A program made the translations under genes and the position numbers. A model generated the notes under the pieces. It did not search any database. It saw only the letters and a program-made list of their open reading frames with translations, and was not told the DNA's origin. From a virus: a stretch of 56,468 bases of DNA. Of this stretch, positions 8,174-13,983 are shown in pieces (positions within the stretch are counted from its first letter, which is position 1; every line of letters begins with the position of its first letter). Location: positions 1 to 56,468 of IMG/VR virus record IMGVR_UViG_3300008120_000119; one strand, written 5' to 3'.

Positions 8174-8339
8174 GTTCAATTTCCTTTCGCATTGGTAGTA
8201 AAGGCCGGCGCTTAGCCAAGCCACATTCGGACCAGATGATGTTCCAGTCCTCTTGCGTCGCGATGCCCTTCTCAGCCCGTATAAGCGCTTCCTCGGTCAT
8301 CTGTTGACGCTCCTCCATCAACTGCTGCCATTCACCCAT
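8154..8339 (-). CDS. Small charged helical protein (61 aa), first gene of left operon
   Basis: ATG 8339 (MGEWQQLMEERQQ) has GGAGG 7 bases upstream, a strong ribosome site; the ORF start at 8432 would run through the promoter. The protein is highly charged and helical. It is the first product from the leftward promoter at 8400-8372 and overlaps the SSB-like gene by 20 bases. Function unknown. Confidence 0.65.
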   Translation of the reverse strand: MGEWQQLMEERQQMTEEALIRAEKGIATQEDWNIIWSECGLAKRRPLLPMRKEIEHGSYSV

Positions 8340-8371
8340 GTAGACCTCCTGTCGTGGTTGAGTGCAAGGAG

Positions 8372-8400
8372 ATAGTACCCCACCTATCAAAAAAGTACAA
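8372..8400 (-). promoter_or_regulatory. Leftward early promoter (sigma70-like)
   Basis: On the minus strand TTGTAC (8400-8395), a 17-base spacer and TACTAT (8377-8372) match a sigma70 promoter well. It points into the left operon starting at 8339. The divergent gene at 8454 must use a rightward promoter in the same 114 bases. TAACAT (8419-8424) is a weak -10 candidate whose -35 would overlap this one, so the two promoters may interfere or be regulated by the YdaS/Cro-like protein. Confidence 0.75.
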
Positions 8401-8453
8401 CTTTCATTTAATTTCGTGTAACATTGTTTCACCTTAACTTAAAGGAGGGGTGT

Positions 8454-8660
8454 ATGACGTTGCAGGAGTTTTTTGCGAAGCAGCCGCGGGGTACCAAGGC
8501 GCGGATCGCTAGGGAGTGCGAGATCAGCAAGACATGGCTGAGCCTGATCCTGAGTGGGCGAAAGCCTGCTGGGGCTTGCCTAGCGATCAACCTGGAGGCG
8601 GCGACTAAAGGTGCAGTGACTAAGGCAGAAATTCGACCAGACATATGGGGAAAAGAATGA
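8454..8660 (+). CDS. Cro/YdaS-like HTH regulator (68 aa)
   Basis: A compact helix-turn-helix: TLQEFFAKQPRGTKARIARE, then ISKTWLSLILSGRKPAG (recognition region), ending EIRPDIWGKE. This layout (LRPD-W near the end) is that of the YdaS/Cro family. ATG 8454 has AAAGGAGGGG upstream and is far better than the upstream ATG at 8424. As first gene of the rightward operon and facing the leftward promoter, it is placed like lambda Cro. It probably binds the 8340-8453 control region; operator sites are not evident. Confidence 0.8.
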   Translation: MTLQEFFAKQPRGTKARIARECEISKTWLSLILSGRKPAGACLAINLEAATKGAVTKAEIRPDIWGKE

Positions 8661-8890
8661 AACGTAACTATGGAACCTTGCAGTACGACGACAACGCGGA
8701 AGTTGGCGAGATCAAGATGAAGGTGGAGCTGCCGGCAACGGTGGTCAGCATGGACATCTTGTCTGACTGGATTCAGACCTTGCACGACGAATACTGGCGC
8801 ATCAGCGAAGAGGTCTTCCCAAAGGGCGACCAGAAGGCTTCAGAAGCGTTCAACAAATTAAATTTAAAAGTATGGACGGACCTATCATGA
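8657..8890 (+). CDS. Hypothetical protein (77 aa)
   Basis: ATG 8657 overlaps the stop of the regulator (ATGA) and is preceded by GGGGAAAAGA. The protein is acidic, with a beta-like front (YGTLQYDDNAEVGEIKMKVEL) and a helical tail. No motif recognised; translationally coupled to its neighbours. Confidence 0.6.
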   Translation: MKRNYGTLQYDDNAEVGEIKMKVELPATVVSMDILSDWIQTLHDEYWRISEEVFPKGDQKASEAFNKLNLKVWTDLS

Positions 8891-9054
8891 ACGGATTCTT
8901 AGGGGGAGCGTTTGTGTTCTGGATGTTGGGCTCGTGGCTGACTCACGTCATCACCTGCATCAACCAGAGCGAGTGGTTTTTTCTGATTGCGGGAGCGCTG
9001 TTCTTTCCAATTGCAATCATTCACGGAACCGGTGTCTGGTTCGGGGTGTGGTGA
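8887..9054 (+). CDS. Small two-helix membrane protein (55 aa)
   Basis: Starts at ATG 8887 in an ATGA overlap. Two hydrophobic stretches (FLGGAFVFWMLGSWLTHVI and FFLIAGALFFPIAIIH) separated by a short polar loop predict a membrane hairpin. The size resembles small phage membrane proteins such as early host-modifying peptides, but no family is recognised. Confidence 0.55.
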   Translation: MNGFLGGAFVFWMLGSWLTHVITCINQSEWFFLIAGALFFPIAIIHGTGVWFGVW

Positions 9055-9344
9055 TGACTCCTATCCAGACATGGCAATTTTTAGTCACGACTAAGCTTGA
9101 TCTTAAGGCGTGGATGGTCTTGGAGTTGCTGTCGAAGTGCCAAGAAAAAACCATGATGACGGATCTTGTGAATGAGGCCAGTCGTACGCGACTATCGTCA
9201 CCGGCCACCACGTATAAGTGCATTGCAGCGCTAAGGAAGAGAGGGTTAGCCGCTCAAAAGAAGTACGCCAATCAAGATGAGCGCATCACATACATCAACA
9301 TCACAGAGAAAGGTAGGACTCTTTTAGAGGAGTGGGGGAAATGA
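9054..9344 (+). CDS. MarR-like winged-helix protein (96 aa)
   Basis: From ATG 9054 (TGATG overlap) the sequence has a helical entry, then SSPATTYKCIAALRKRGLAA (recognition helix), then a charged wing (QKKYANQDERITYINITEKG) and a final helix. This is the arrangement of MarR/PadR-type winged helices. It is a probable DNA-binding regulator in the rightward operon; the upstream extension to 8934 in the same frame overlaps another gene and is rejected. Confidence 0.7.
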   Translation: MTPIQTWQFLVTTKLDLKAWMVLELLSKCQEKTMMTDLVNEASRTRLSSPATTYKCIAALRKRGLAAQKKYANQDERITYINITEKGRTLLEEWGK

Positions 9345-9787
9345 GTGACGATCTACAAAAAAAATGGGACAGGTTTTTGGTGGAAGGTTTTTATTTGTTC
9401 CCGCATCACAACTTGATGTATTCAAGTCGTGTTTTTATGCTGAAAAATTCTGTTACGTATGATCAGTTAAAAAGTCTTAAAAGGGTTCCTAAGACTATTC
9501 ATCATGAGCGCGTGACGATCTCTAGATTTGTATGCGCCTTCCTCCCTACGATCGCTAAGGTGCTATGGGAACATACCGCTGATGAGATTGATAAGTTGTC
9601 AGAGGCCGTATCAAAACTCAAGAGCGATGCTAGAGAGACTCCTGTGGACAATGACAAGCGCAGACAAGAAAGAAACGAGATTACTCAATATCAAAATCAA
9701 GATCTTCGAGCCAAACAAAAGAAAATGGCCATGAGCAATTTATATGCAAAACATCGTCGAAGTAATCAATGGGGGGTTACGAAATGA
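9341..9787 (+). CDS. Hypothetical basic protein (148 aa)
   Basis: ATG 9341 follows GGGGGAA and overlaps the previous stop. The N-terminal two thirds are mixed alpha/beta with many aromatic residues. The last 60 residues are very polar and basic (DNDKRRQERNE, LRAKQKKMAMSN), perhaps nucleic-acid-binding. Composition is more A/T-rich than flanking genes. No family recognised. Confidence 0.6.
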   Translation: MSDDLQKKWDRFLVEGFYLFPHHNLMYSSRVFMLKNSVTYDQLKSLKRVPKTIHHERVTISRFVCAFLPTIAKVLWEHTADEIDKLSEAVSKLKSDARETPVDNDKRRQERNEITQYQNQDLRAKQKKMAMSNLYAKHRRSNQWGVTK

Positions 9788-10041
9788 AAGATCTACGCAA
9801 CGCAGCAAAAAAGGCTTTAAACGTTTTAGAAACAACTTGGGGATGCGGAGACGAGGGGACGATTGAGCTTTGGAGTGAAACTAAAAAACAATTACGCCAA
9901 GCGTTGGCCAAACCTCGATGGACCGGGCTCACGATAGAAGAGTACGACGTAATCGCAAATGACAATGAAGTGTTCGATAACGATACGCTGTTGTGTCTTG
10001 TCCGCGACATAGAAAAAATATTGCGGGAGAAAAATAGTTGA
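9784..10041 (+). CDS. Hypothetical acidic protein (85 aa)
   Basis: ATG 9784 overlaps the previous stop and follows GGGGGGTTACGAA. The helical front ALNVLETTW and WSETKKQLRQAL resemble small phage proteins of unknown role; the rest is acidic (EEYDVIANDNEVFDND). Function unknown. Confidence 0.6.
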   Translation: MKDLRNAAKKALNVLETTWGCGDEGTIELWSETKKQLRQALAKPRWTGLTIEEYDVIANDNEVFDNDTLLCLVRDIEKILREKNS

Positions 10042-10214
10042 TCTGTCCTGCGTGCGAATCGAGAACGCAACGATGCCTGGAGACTCGGACCTTCGTAGAC
10101 CCCAACAAGGGCTTTTACTACACCGAGCGCAGGCGTCGCTGCGTTGATTGCGAAACCATTTACAAGACCATAGAAGTCCCACTTGAAACCTGGATGGAGC
10201 AACAACAAAAATGA
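10038..10214 (+). CDS. NrdR-like zinc-ribbon microprotein (58 aa), TTG start
   Basis: The reading starts at TTG 10038 (TTGA overlap, GGGAG upstream). Two Cys pairs, CPAC at residues 3-6 and CVDC at 35-38, flank RTFVDPNKGFYYTERRRR. This closely mirrors the zinc ribbon of NrdR and related Ogr-like proteins, with an Arg-rich strand before the second pair. It is therefore likely a small DNA- or RNA-binding zinc protein, with no ATP-cone domain. Its stop overlaps the next ATG (10211), which supports it as a real gene. Confidence 0.7.
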   Translation: MICPACESRTQRCLETRTFVDPNKGFYYTERRRRCVDCETIYKTIEVPLETWMEQQQK

Positions 10215-10537
10215 CTGACTGGTACAAGTTCAATCACGAGGAATATCGGCATGAAATACGTGGACTGGCTGATGCGGAGGATCTCGCCTACCGCAGACTC
10301 ATCGATCTTTATTACTCCAACGAAGGCCCTTTGCCTGCGGATAAGGCGGTCCTGGAGCGCATTGTTGCGTTGGAGTACGACTGCATTCACCCGGTCCTCA
10401 TCGCCTACTTCCAGCGCACAGAAGCAGGATGGGCGCATGGACGCCTGGATCAAGATCTTGCGAGACGCCAAGCAAAGGCCGCCCAGGCCAGAGCCGCGGG
10501 TAAGCGAGGTGGACGACCGAAATCAGTAGTGGTATAA
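10211..10537 (+). CDS. DUF1376 protein, short form (108 aa)
   Basis: The N-terminal WYKFNHEEYRHEIRGL, AYRRLIDLYYSNEGPLP and the KRGGRPKS ending match the DUF1376 family. These phage proteins are usually encoded where replication initiators such as lambda O would be. It is shorter than usual, ending right after the basic GKRGGRPK segment, so it keeps only the conserved domain. A second, longer DUF1376 gene follows after a structured 139-base gap. Confidence 0.75.
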   Translation: MTDWYKFNHEEYRHEIRGLADAEDLAYRRLIDLYYSNEGPLPADKAVLERIVALEYDCIHPVLIAYFQRTEAGWAHGRLDQDLARRQAKAAQARAAGKRGGRPKSVVV

Positions 10538-10666
10538 AAGACTTCGCGCCGTGAGAAGCGCATTGGAAGTCAGATGGCAGTCTTCATTGGGCTGGTCTAT
10601 CTGACCGTTTTGAACCCGTAAGGGTGCTGGCTTCCCGGAATTCTCACCGGATAGATCAGCACCAAT
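10538..10666 (+). ncRNA. Structured RNA element between the two DUF1376 genes (putative)
   Basis: Three helices can be drawn in this gap. First, 10540-10549 pairs with 10558-10561 plus 10566-10571 (10 base pairs, one 4-base bulge). Second, a long helix has arm 10586-10601 pairing with 10650-10666 (16 pairs, one G-U, one bulged A). Third, inside it ACCC and GGGT close a GTAA tetraloop (10614-10625). The ribosome site GGAG (10667-10670) of the next gene lies directly beside the long helix. The structure is read by eye and the function is unknown; a leader that tunes translation or an origin RNA are both possible. Confidence 0.55.
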
Positions 10667-10676
10667 GGAGATTGTC

Positions 10677-11423
10677 ATGCACTTTTATCAGTTCAACATA
10701 GGCGACTACAGACGAGACGCCTCCCACCTGACCCTGCTGGAGCATGGGGTCTACCGGCAACTGCTCGACACGTACTACCTCGACGAGAAGCCCCTCACCC
10801 AAGACTTGACCGCTCTTATGCGAACGCATTGCATACGCAGTGCGGAAGAACAGCAGGCGCTCAAAAACGTATTGAAAGACTTCTTCGACGACACCCCAGA
10901 GGGGTTTATCCACAGGGGTTGTGACCGCGTAATTGAGGCTTATCGCAAGAAATCCAGGATGGCCAGTGAGTCTGCGAAGGCCAGATGGAGCCAGTCTCAT
11001 GCGAACGCATTGCCAACGGAGAGCGAAAGCAATGCGGACGGCATGCTAACCAATAACCATAAACCAATAACCAATAACCAAGAACCAATAAAAAAACCTA
11101 TGCAACGCGGAACGCGTTTGCCAGCAGACAGCCCTCTCTCCGAGGATTGGATTTTGTTTTGCAGGCAGGAGAGGCCAGATCTGGTCCCTAGCGACGTCTA
11201 TGCGGAGTTCCGTGACTACTGGGTAGCCCAACCCGGTCAGAAGGGCGTGAAGACCGATTGGCCGGCTACCTGGAGGAACTGGGTACGCAGGCAGAAGGCA
11301 AAGCCGCAGCAGAGCGCTTGGCAGCAGAAGGAATCCCGTAAGCAGGACCACTACAACCAAATCTTCGGTGAAAGGAGCGATGATGGACGCACAATTGACG
11401 CCACTCCCCTTAGACTGGGTTAA
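10677..11423 (+). CDS. DUF1376 replication protein with DnaT-like C-terminus (248 aa)
   Basis: Residues 1-100 (FYQFNIGDYRRDASHL, LEHGVYRQLLDTYYL) are a DUF1376 domain. A low-complexity Asn/Pro linker (TNNHKPITNNQEP) follows at about residues 124-140. The C-terminal part (FRDYWVAQPG, DWPATWRNWVRRQKA) resembles the end of primosomal or replication-initiator proteins. ATG 10677 has GGAG at a 6-base spacing; ATG 10665 in the same frame would overlap this site. The linker DNA consists of 7-base repeats, so the replication origin may lie inside the gene, as in lambda O. Likely replication initiator, by context. Confidence 0.75.
   Translation: MHFYQFNIGDYRRDASHLTLLEHGVYRQLLDTYYLDEKPLTQDLTALMRTHCIRSAEEQQALKNVLKDFFDDTPEGFIHRGCDRVIEAYRKKSRMASESAKARWSQSHANALPTESESNADGMLTNNHKPITNNQEPIKKPMQRGTRLPADSPLSEDWILFCRQERPDLVPSDVYAEFRDYWVAQPGQKGVKTDWPATWRNWVRRQKAKPQQSAWQQKESRKQDHYNQIFGERSDDGRTIDATPLRLG
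10818..10832 (+). repeat. 15-bp palindromic motif, copy 1
   Basis: ATGCGAACGCATTGC. It contains the inverted repeat ATGCG-AA-CGCAT and is identical to the copy at 10999. Here it is read as codons for MRTHC. Confidence 0.7.
10999..11013 (+). repeat. 15-bp palindromic motif, copy 2
   Basis: Identical to copy 1 but in a different codon phase (reads HANAL). A partial inverted copy GCAATGCG follows at 11029-11036. It lies 35 bases before the 7-base iterons. Confidence 0.7.
11048..11096 (+). repeat. Six 7-bp iteron-like repeats plus A-tract; candidate replication origin
   Basis: Six consecutive 7-base units (AACCAAT, AACCATA, AACCAAT, AACCAAT, AACCAAG, AACCAAT) occupy 11048-11089 and are followed by seven A. 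The array sits inside the DUF1376 initiator gene, as iterons do in lambda-type O genes. It is far more A/T-rich than its surroundings. The alternative is simply a repetitive Asn-rich protein linker. Confidence 0.55.
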
Positions 11424-11940
11424 GGCTATCTACCGCAGGCTGACCATGCTCTGGGGCGACCAGTTTGTCCGCAAGTGGGATGGCATACCGTTCGATGAGC
11501 TGATGGTCGCGTGGTCCGAGGAGCTGGCTGGGTACACCCCCGAAGAGCTCAAGTGCGGTCTGGCTGGCTGTAAGACCAAGACCTTCCCCGTGAGCTTCTC
11601 TGAGTTCATGGCGCTCTGCCGGCCACCATTGAACCCTGAAGACGGTTTCGCAGAGGCTATGGCTCAGTCGCAGCTCAGACCCATGGGCCGGGATAAGTGG
11701 AGCCACCCAGCGATCTTCTGGACCTACTACGCGCTGTCCTGGGAGTTTAAGAACCTGACGACCAGGGAGCTTGAGAAGCGCTGGGCGCCGGAGTTCAAGC
11801 GCATCATGGCCCAGGGTCAGTGGGAGCCGATACCCGAAGTGAAAACCGAGCTGGTTTCTTACACGCCCGAGCCAGAGGTCCGCAGCACTATCGGCCGTAA
11901 GGGGTTCGACGAGCTGATGAAGCGCTGGAGTGCGACTTGA
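11383..11940 (+). CDS. Lambda P-like replication protein / helicase loader (185 aa)
   Basis: Motifs WVKAIYRRLTMLWGDQF, ELMVAWSEELAGYTPEELK and TFPVSFSEFMALCRPP correspond to phage replication P-type proteins. These load the host replicative helicase at the phage origin. ATG 11383 is preferred since AAAGGAG lies 5 bases upstream; an adjacent ATG (11380) and a GTG (11368) are alternatives. It directly follows the initiator gene, the same order as lambda O-P. Confidence 0.7.
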   Translation: MDAQLTPLPLDWVKAIYRRLTMLWGDQFVRKWDGIPFDELMVAWSEELAGYTPEELKCGLAGCKTKTFPVSFSEFMALCRPPLNPEDGFAEAMAQSQLRPMGRDKWSHPAIFWTYYALSWEFKNLTTRELEKRWAPEFKRIMAQGQWEPIPEVKTELVSYTPEPEVRSTIGRKGFDELMKRWSAT

Positions 11941-12311
11941 ACCACGTTGAGGTCAACCAGCAGGGCTGTAACGTCTTTGGCTGCCCGCTCATGGGTTCTT
12001 TGAGCCCCTGGGTAGGCAGCGGTCCTTACTACTGCCGGCACCACTATGGGCGCGACGCCTCGAAGAACCAGATCATCGTGGAGAAGCTCAAGCATTTTGG
12101 GGATCTGCTCGCCTACCTGGAGCTGACCAAGTCGTGTACCCAAGAATCGATGGCCGCCTATGATCGCGTGGCCAGGGCGATGAACCGTTCGGACCTTGCA
12201 CCCGGCACCGTGACAAACCGCGGCGGTAAGCAGATCAATGAGTGGGTGCAGCCAAGCTACCTGTACTGGCGCGTGCAGTCTGCGATCGGGAGGGAGATCC
12301 GTGAAGCTTAA
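11937..12311 (+). CDS. Hypothetical protein with Cys-rich N-terminus (124 aa), TTG start
   Basis: It starts at TTG 11937 in a TTGA overlap with GGAG upstream. The front (QQGCNVFGCP, YYCRHHYG) has C-x4-C and C-x-H-H, a possible zinc site. The remainder is helical. It lies between the P-like and RusA genes, a place where NinB/NinG-type recombination helpers are often found, but it is not recognisably one of these. Confidence 0.6.
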   Translation: MNHVEVNQQGCNVFGCPLMGSLSPWVGSGPYYCRHHYGRDASKNQIIVEKLKHFGDLLAYLELTKSCTQESMAAYDRVARAMNRSDLAPGTVTNRGGKQINEWVQPSYLYWRVQSAIGREIREA

Positions 12312-12936
12312 TCTAACCTTACCCTGGCCACCGAGCGTCAATCACTACTGGCGGAATTGGCAGGGTCGCACAGTGATCTCCCCAGAGGGTAGAAGGTACC
12401 GTAAGGCAGTCGAAGAAGAGGTGATGATTCTCAGAATGAACAAGAAACTAAACAAGCAACTCAAGGTGACGATCACGGCGTACCGGCCAGACAACCGGCG
12501 GCGAGATCTGGATAACCTACTGAAGGCGGTACTCGATGCCCTTACGCACGCCGGGGTGTATGAGGATGACCATCTGATCTGTGACCTGCGGATCTGCTGG
12601 GGGGCGGGCAACCTTAAAAAACTAGACATCAATATCGAGGAGGTTGAAAGTGACAACGACGGAAGAGAACCGCGACCCGCATCAGGCGATCGACTACATC
12701 ATCAAGCACGCACGCCACTTCGCAAAGGCGAAAGCGCAGAGGGTTTACATCGAGGAGTTCCGGAAGAGCCTGAAGGCGATACTCATGAAGAAGAGCGGCC
12801 AGGACACGGTGGGAGCCCAGGAACGGGAAGCGTACGCCGCGGAGGAGTACAAGGAGCTGCTGGTGGGATTGCGGGAGGCAACCGAAATCGAGGAAAAGCT
12901 CCGCTGGGACTTAATCGCCGCGCAGGCAAGGGTTGA
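12301..12936 (+). CDS. rusA: RusA-like Holliday junction resolvase with out-of-register 3' extension
   Basis: It cuts Holliday junctions during phage recombination. From GTG 12301 (GGGAGGGAGATCC upstream) the protein has PWPPSVNHYW, then RRDLDNLLKAVLDALTHAG and VYEDD. D69, D71, K75 and D90 match the catalytic set of E. coli RusA one residue later. The normal RusA fold ends near residue 117 (base 12651). Here the frame stays open to 12936, adding about 94 Gly/Arg/Pro-rich residues that overlap the next gene and look non-native. A TGA one frame away at 12651-12653 suggests a small indel removed the original stop. Confidence 0.8.
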   Translation: MKLNLTLPWPPSVNHYWRNWQGRTVISPEGRRYRKAVEEEVMILRMNKKLNKQLKVTITAYRPDNRRRDLDNLLKAVLDALTHAGVYEDDHLICDLRICWGAGNLKKLDINIEEVESDNDGREPRPASGDRLHHQARTPLRKGESAEGLHRGVPEEPEGDTHEEERPGHGGSPGTGSVRRGGVQGAAGGIAGGNRNRGKAPLGLNRRAGKG

Positions 12937-12991
12937 AGTCTGGCGCACTGAGCAGGCAAACTATAGGGCAGAGGGTAAAGCAACGATTTGA
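12650..12991 (+). CDS. Hypothetical helical protein (113 aa)
   Basis: GTG 12650 has GAGG upstream and begins TTTEENRDPHQAIDYIIKHA. It is charged and helical throughout (AKAKAQRVYIEEFRKSLKAI, EATEIEEKLRWDLIAAQARV), resembling small phage proteins linked to RusA. Its coding character is better than the overlapping RusA-frame extension. It stops at the base before the tRNA. Confidence 0.65.
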   Translation: MTTTEENRDPHQAIDYIIKHARHFAKAKAQRVYIEEFRKSLKAILMKKSGQDTVGAQEREAYAAEEYKELLVGLREATEIEEKLRWDLIAAQARVEVWRTEQANYRAEGKATI

Positions 12992-13066
12992 CGCGGGGTA
13001 GAGCAGTGGTAGCTCGTCGGGTTCATAGTCCGAAGGTCGTGGGTTCGACTCCCACCCCCGCCACCA
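12992..13066 (+). tRNA. tRNA-fMet(CAU), initiator type
   Basis: A complete 75-base cloverleaf with encoded CCA. The acceptor is CGCGGGG / CCCCGCC, where position 1 (C) and 72 (C) do not pair, as in initiator tRNAs (C1xA72 in E. coli). The D-stem is GAGC/GCTC with A11-U24. The anticodon stem is TCGGG/TCCGA around TTCATAG, anticodon CAU. The T-arm is GTGGG-TTCGACT-CCCAC. Overall it closely follows E. coli tRNA-fMet. The G29-G30-G31 strand is present, with one G-U in place of the third G-C. Confidence 0.9.
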
Positions 13067-13202
13067 ACACCGTCCAGCCGGAGGTGACGGGGCCTAGACA
13101 TCCGAACAACACCGGCAGCAGGGGCCACCATCCGGCCAAAGGGGGTCGGTTTACTCCAGGTGGTGACCCTGCACCCGTGTACCAATTCGGCGATTTAGTA
13201 CA

Positions 13203-13508
13203 TTGACCAACGAAGAGAAGAAGCACCTATCCCGCGTGGCCGACTTAGGCTGCGCTGTCTGCCGGCGGATGGGCTACCCAGGCACCCCAGCAGAGATCCA
13301 CCACAAAAGGGCAGGAACGGGGGCTGGGAGGCGCTCCAGCCACTGGGAGGCTATCCCACTATGCCCAGAGCACCATAGAGGCAACACGGGGCTCCACGGC
13401 CTCGGAACGAAGGGGTTCCCTAAGCACTGGGGGTTCGATGAAGACGACCTCCTAACAGATACCAGGGCATTGTTAAGCGATCTTTATCCTGGCCAACGCA
13501 TCAGTTAA
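13203..13508 (+). CDS. Ref-like HNH nuclease (101 aa)
   Basis: Cys pair CAVC, then AEIHHKRAGTGAG, IPLCPEHHRGNTGLHG and FPKHWG are the landmarks of the phage P1 Ref type (RecA-dependent nuclease / HNH) family. The HH and HH motifs supply catalytic and metal-binding residues. The only reasonable start is TTG 13203 (MTNEEKKHLSRVADLG); the ribosome site is weak. P1 Ref cuts DNA bound by RecA filaments, so a recombination or host-DNA attack role is plausible. It is last in the replication cluster. Confidence 0.75.
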   Translation: MTNEEKKHLSRVADLGCAVCRRMGYPGTPAEIHHKRAGTGAGRRSSHWEAIPLCPEHHRGNTGLHGLGTKGFPKHWGFDEDDLLTDTRALLSDLYPGQRIS

Positions 13509-13560
13509 AAAAGTCTGATGAAAAAAGTGGTCTTTTTTGCAAAAAAACAGGGCTACCCCC

Positions 13561-13612
13561 TTGCATATCGTTTAACTAAGACTTACACTTTCATCACGGT
13601 CAATTAAGACCG
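13561..13612 (+). promoter_or_regulatory. Strong promoter with 5' hairpin (copy 1)
   Basis: TTGCAT (13561-13566), 17 bases, TACACT (13584-13589): a good sigma70 promoter. Near the expected transcription start a hairpin CGGTC-AATTAA-GACCG (13597-13612) begins the message. The promoter at 14541 has the same plan, including the spacer text ATCGTTTAA, with a compensated stem. Confidence 0.8.
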
Positions 13613-13638
13613 GAACCAATCAAAGCGAGGGAAACGCA

Positions 13639-13941
13639 ATGAAAACTGAAACCGCAAACCTGATCACCGCCGCCCGTATCGACGAACTGGGTGCCCTGCT
13701 CAAGCAGATCAAAGAGCTCACCGACAAGGCCGACGCCATCAAGGATGACATCAAGGACTACGCCAATCTGTCCGGTGATCGCCGCTTCGAGGGCGACGCC
13801 TACGAGGCGCTCTACATTGAGTCCAACGTCTCGACGGTCAACTGGAAGAAGATCGCTGAGGAGCTCAAGATCCCGGCCGAGATCATCGCCAAGCACACCA
13901 AGACCGCGGCTCGTTTTAGCCTGAACGTCGACGCCAAGTAA
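13639..13941 (+). CDS. Hypothetical small early protein (100 aa)
   Basis: Helical front (AARIDELGALLKQIKELTDKAD) then a beta part with ALYIESNVSTVNWKKIAEEL. This pattern occurs in a common uncharacterised phage family. GAGGGAAACGCA precedes ATG 13639. It is the first gene from the promoter at 13561, hence probably strongly expressed early. Gam-like nuclease inhibitor has been considered but the length is too short for a claim. Confidence 0.65.
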   Translation: MKTETANLITAARIDELGALLKQIKELTDKADAIKDDIKDYANLSGDRRFEGDAYEALYIESNVSTVNWKKIAEELKIPAEIIAKHTKTAARFSLNVDAK

Positions 13942-13948
13942 ACCATAC

Positions 13949-13977
13949 GGGAGCCTCCGGGCTCCCTATTTAGGGAG
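13949..13977 (+). promoter_or_regulatory. Two mutually exclusive hairpins at ribosome site (copy 1)
   Basis: H1: GGGAGCC (13949-13955) and GGCTCCC (13960-13966) around TCCG, a UNCG loop. H2: CTCCC (13962-13966) and GGGAG (13973-13977) around TATTTA. H2 would hide the ribosome site of the gene at 13984, while H1 would free it. A 22-base identical block recurs at 14293-14314. Confidence 0.65.
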
Positions 13978-13983
13978 AAAAGA

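Noticed and set aside
8340-8453. Lysogeny control region with integrase
   Set aside because: Divergent promoters and a Cro-like gene are present, but no CI-type repressor, integrase, excisionase or attachment site was recognised anywhere in the window.
11048-11096. CRISPR-like array
   Set aside because: Units are only 7 bases and directly abutting, without spacers.
12644-12649. TTG start at 12644 for the helical protein after RusA
   Set aside because: GTG 12650 has a better spacing to GAGG.
12988-13206. Plus-strand ORF of 72 codons covering the tRNA and the following gap; a 40-codon reading from GTG 13084 was also considered
   Set aside because: It is read through the tRNA, has Pro/Gly-rich non-native composition and no separate ribosome site. 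The 13067-13202 gap holds no feature I can support.
12961-13226. Minus-strand ORFs of 67-74 codons over the tRNA (readings such as GSRTHDL and GVEPTTFGL)
   Set aside because: These are the classic false proteins read antisense to tRNA genes.
13521-13538. A/T hairpin AAAAAAG-TGGT-CTTTTTT as a terminator after the Ref-like gene
   Set aside because: Stem is almost entirely A-T, too weak to call; it could also just be an A/T-rich promoter upstream region.
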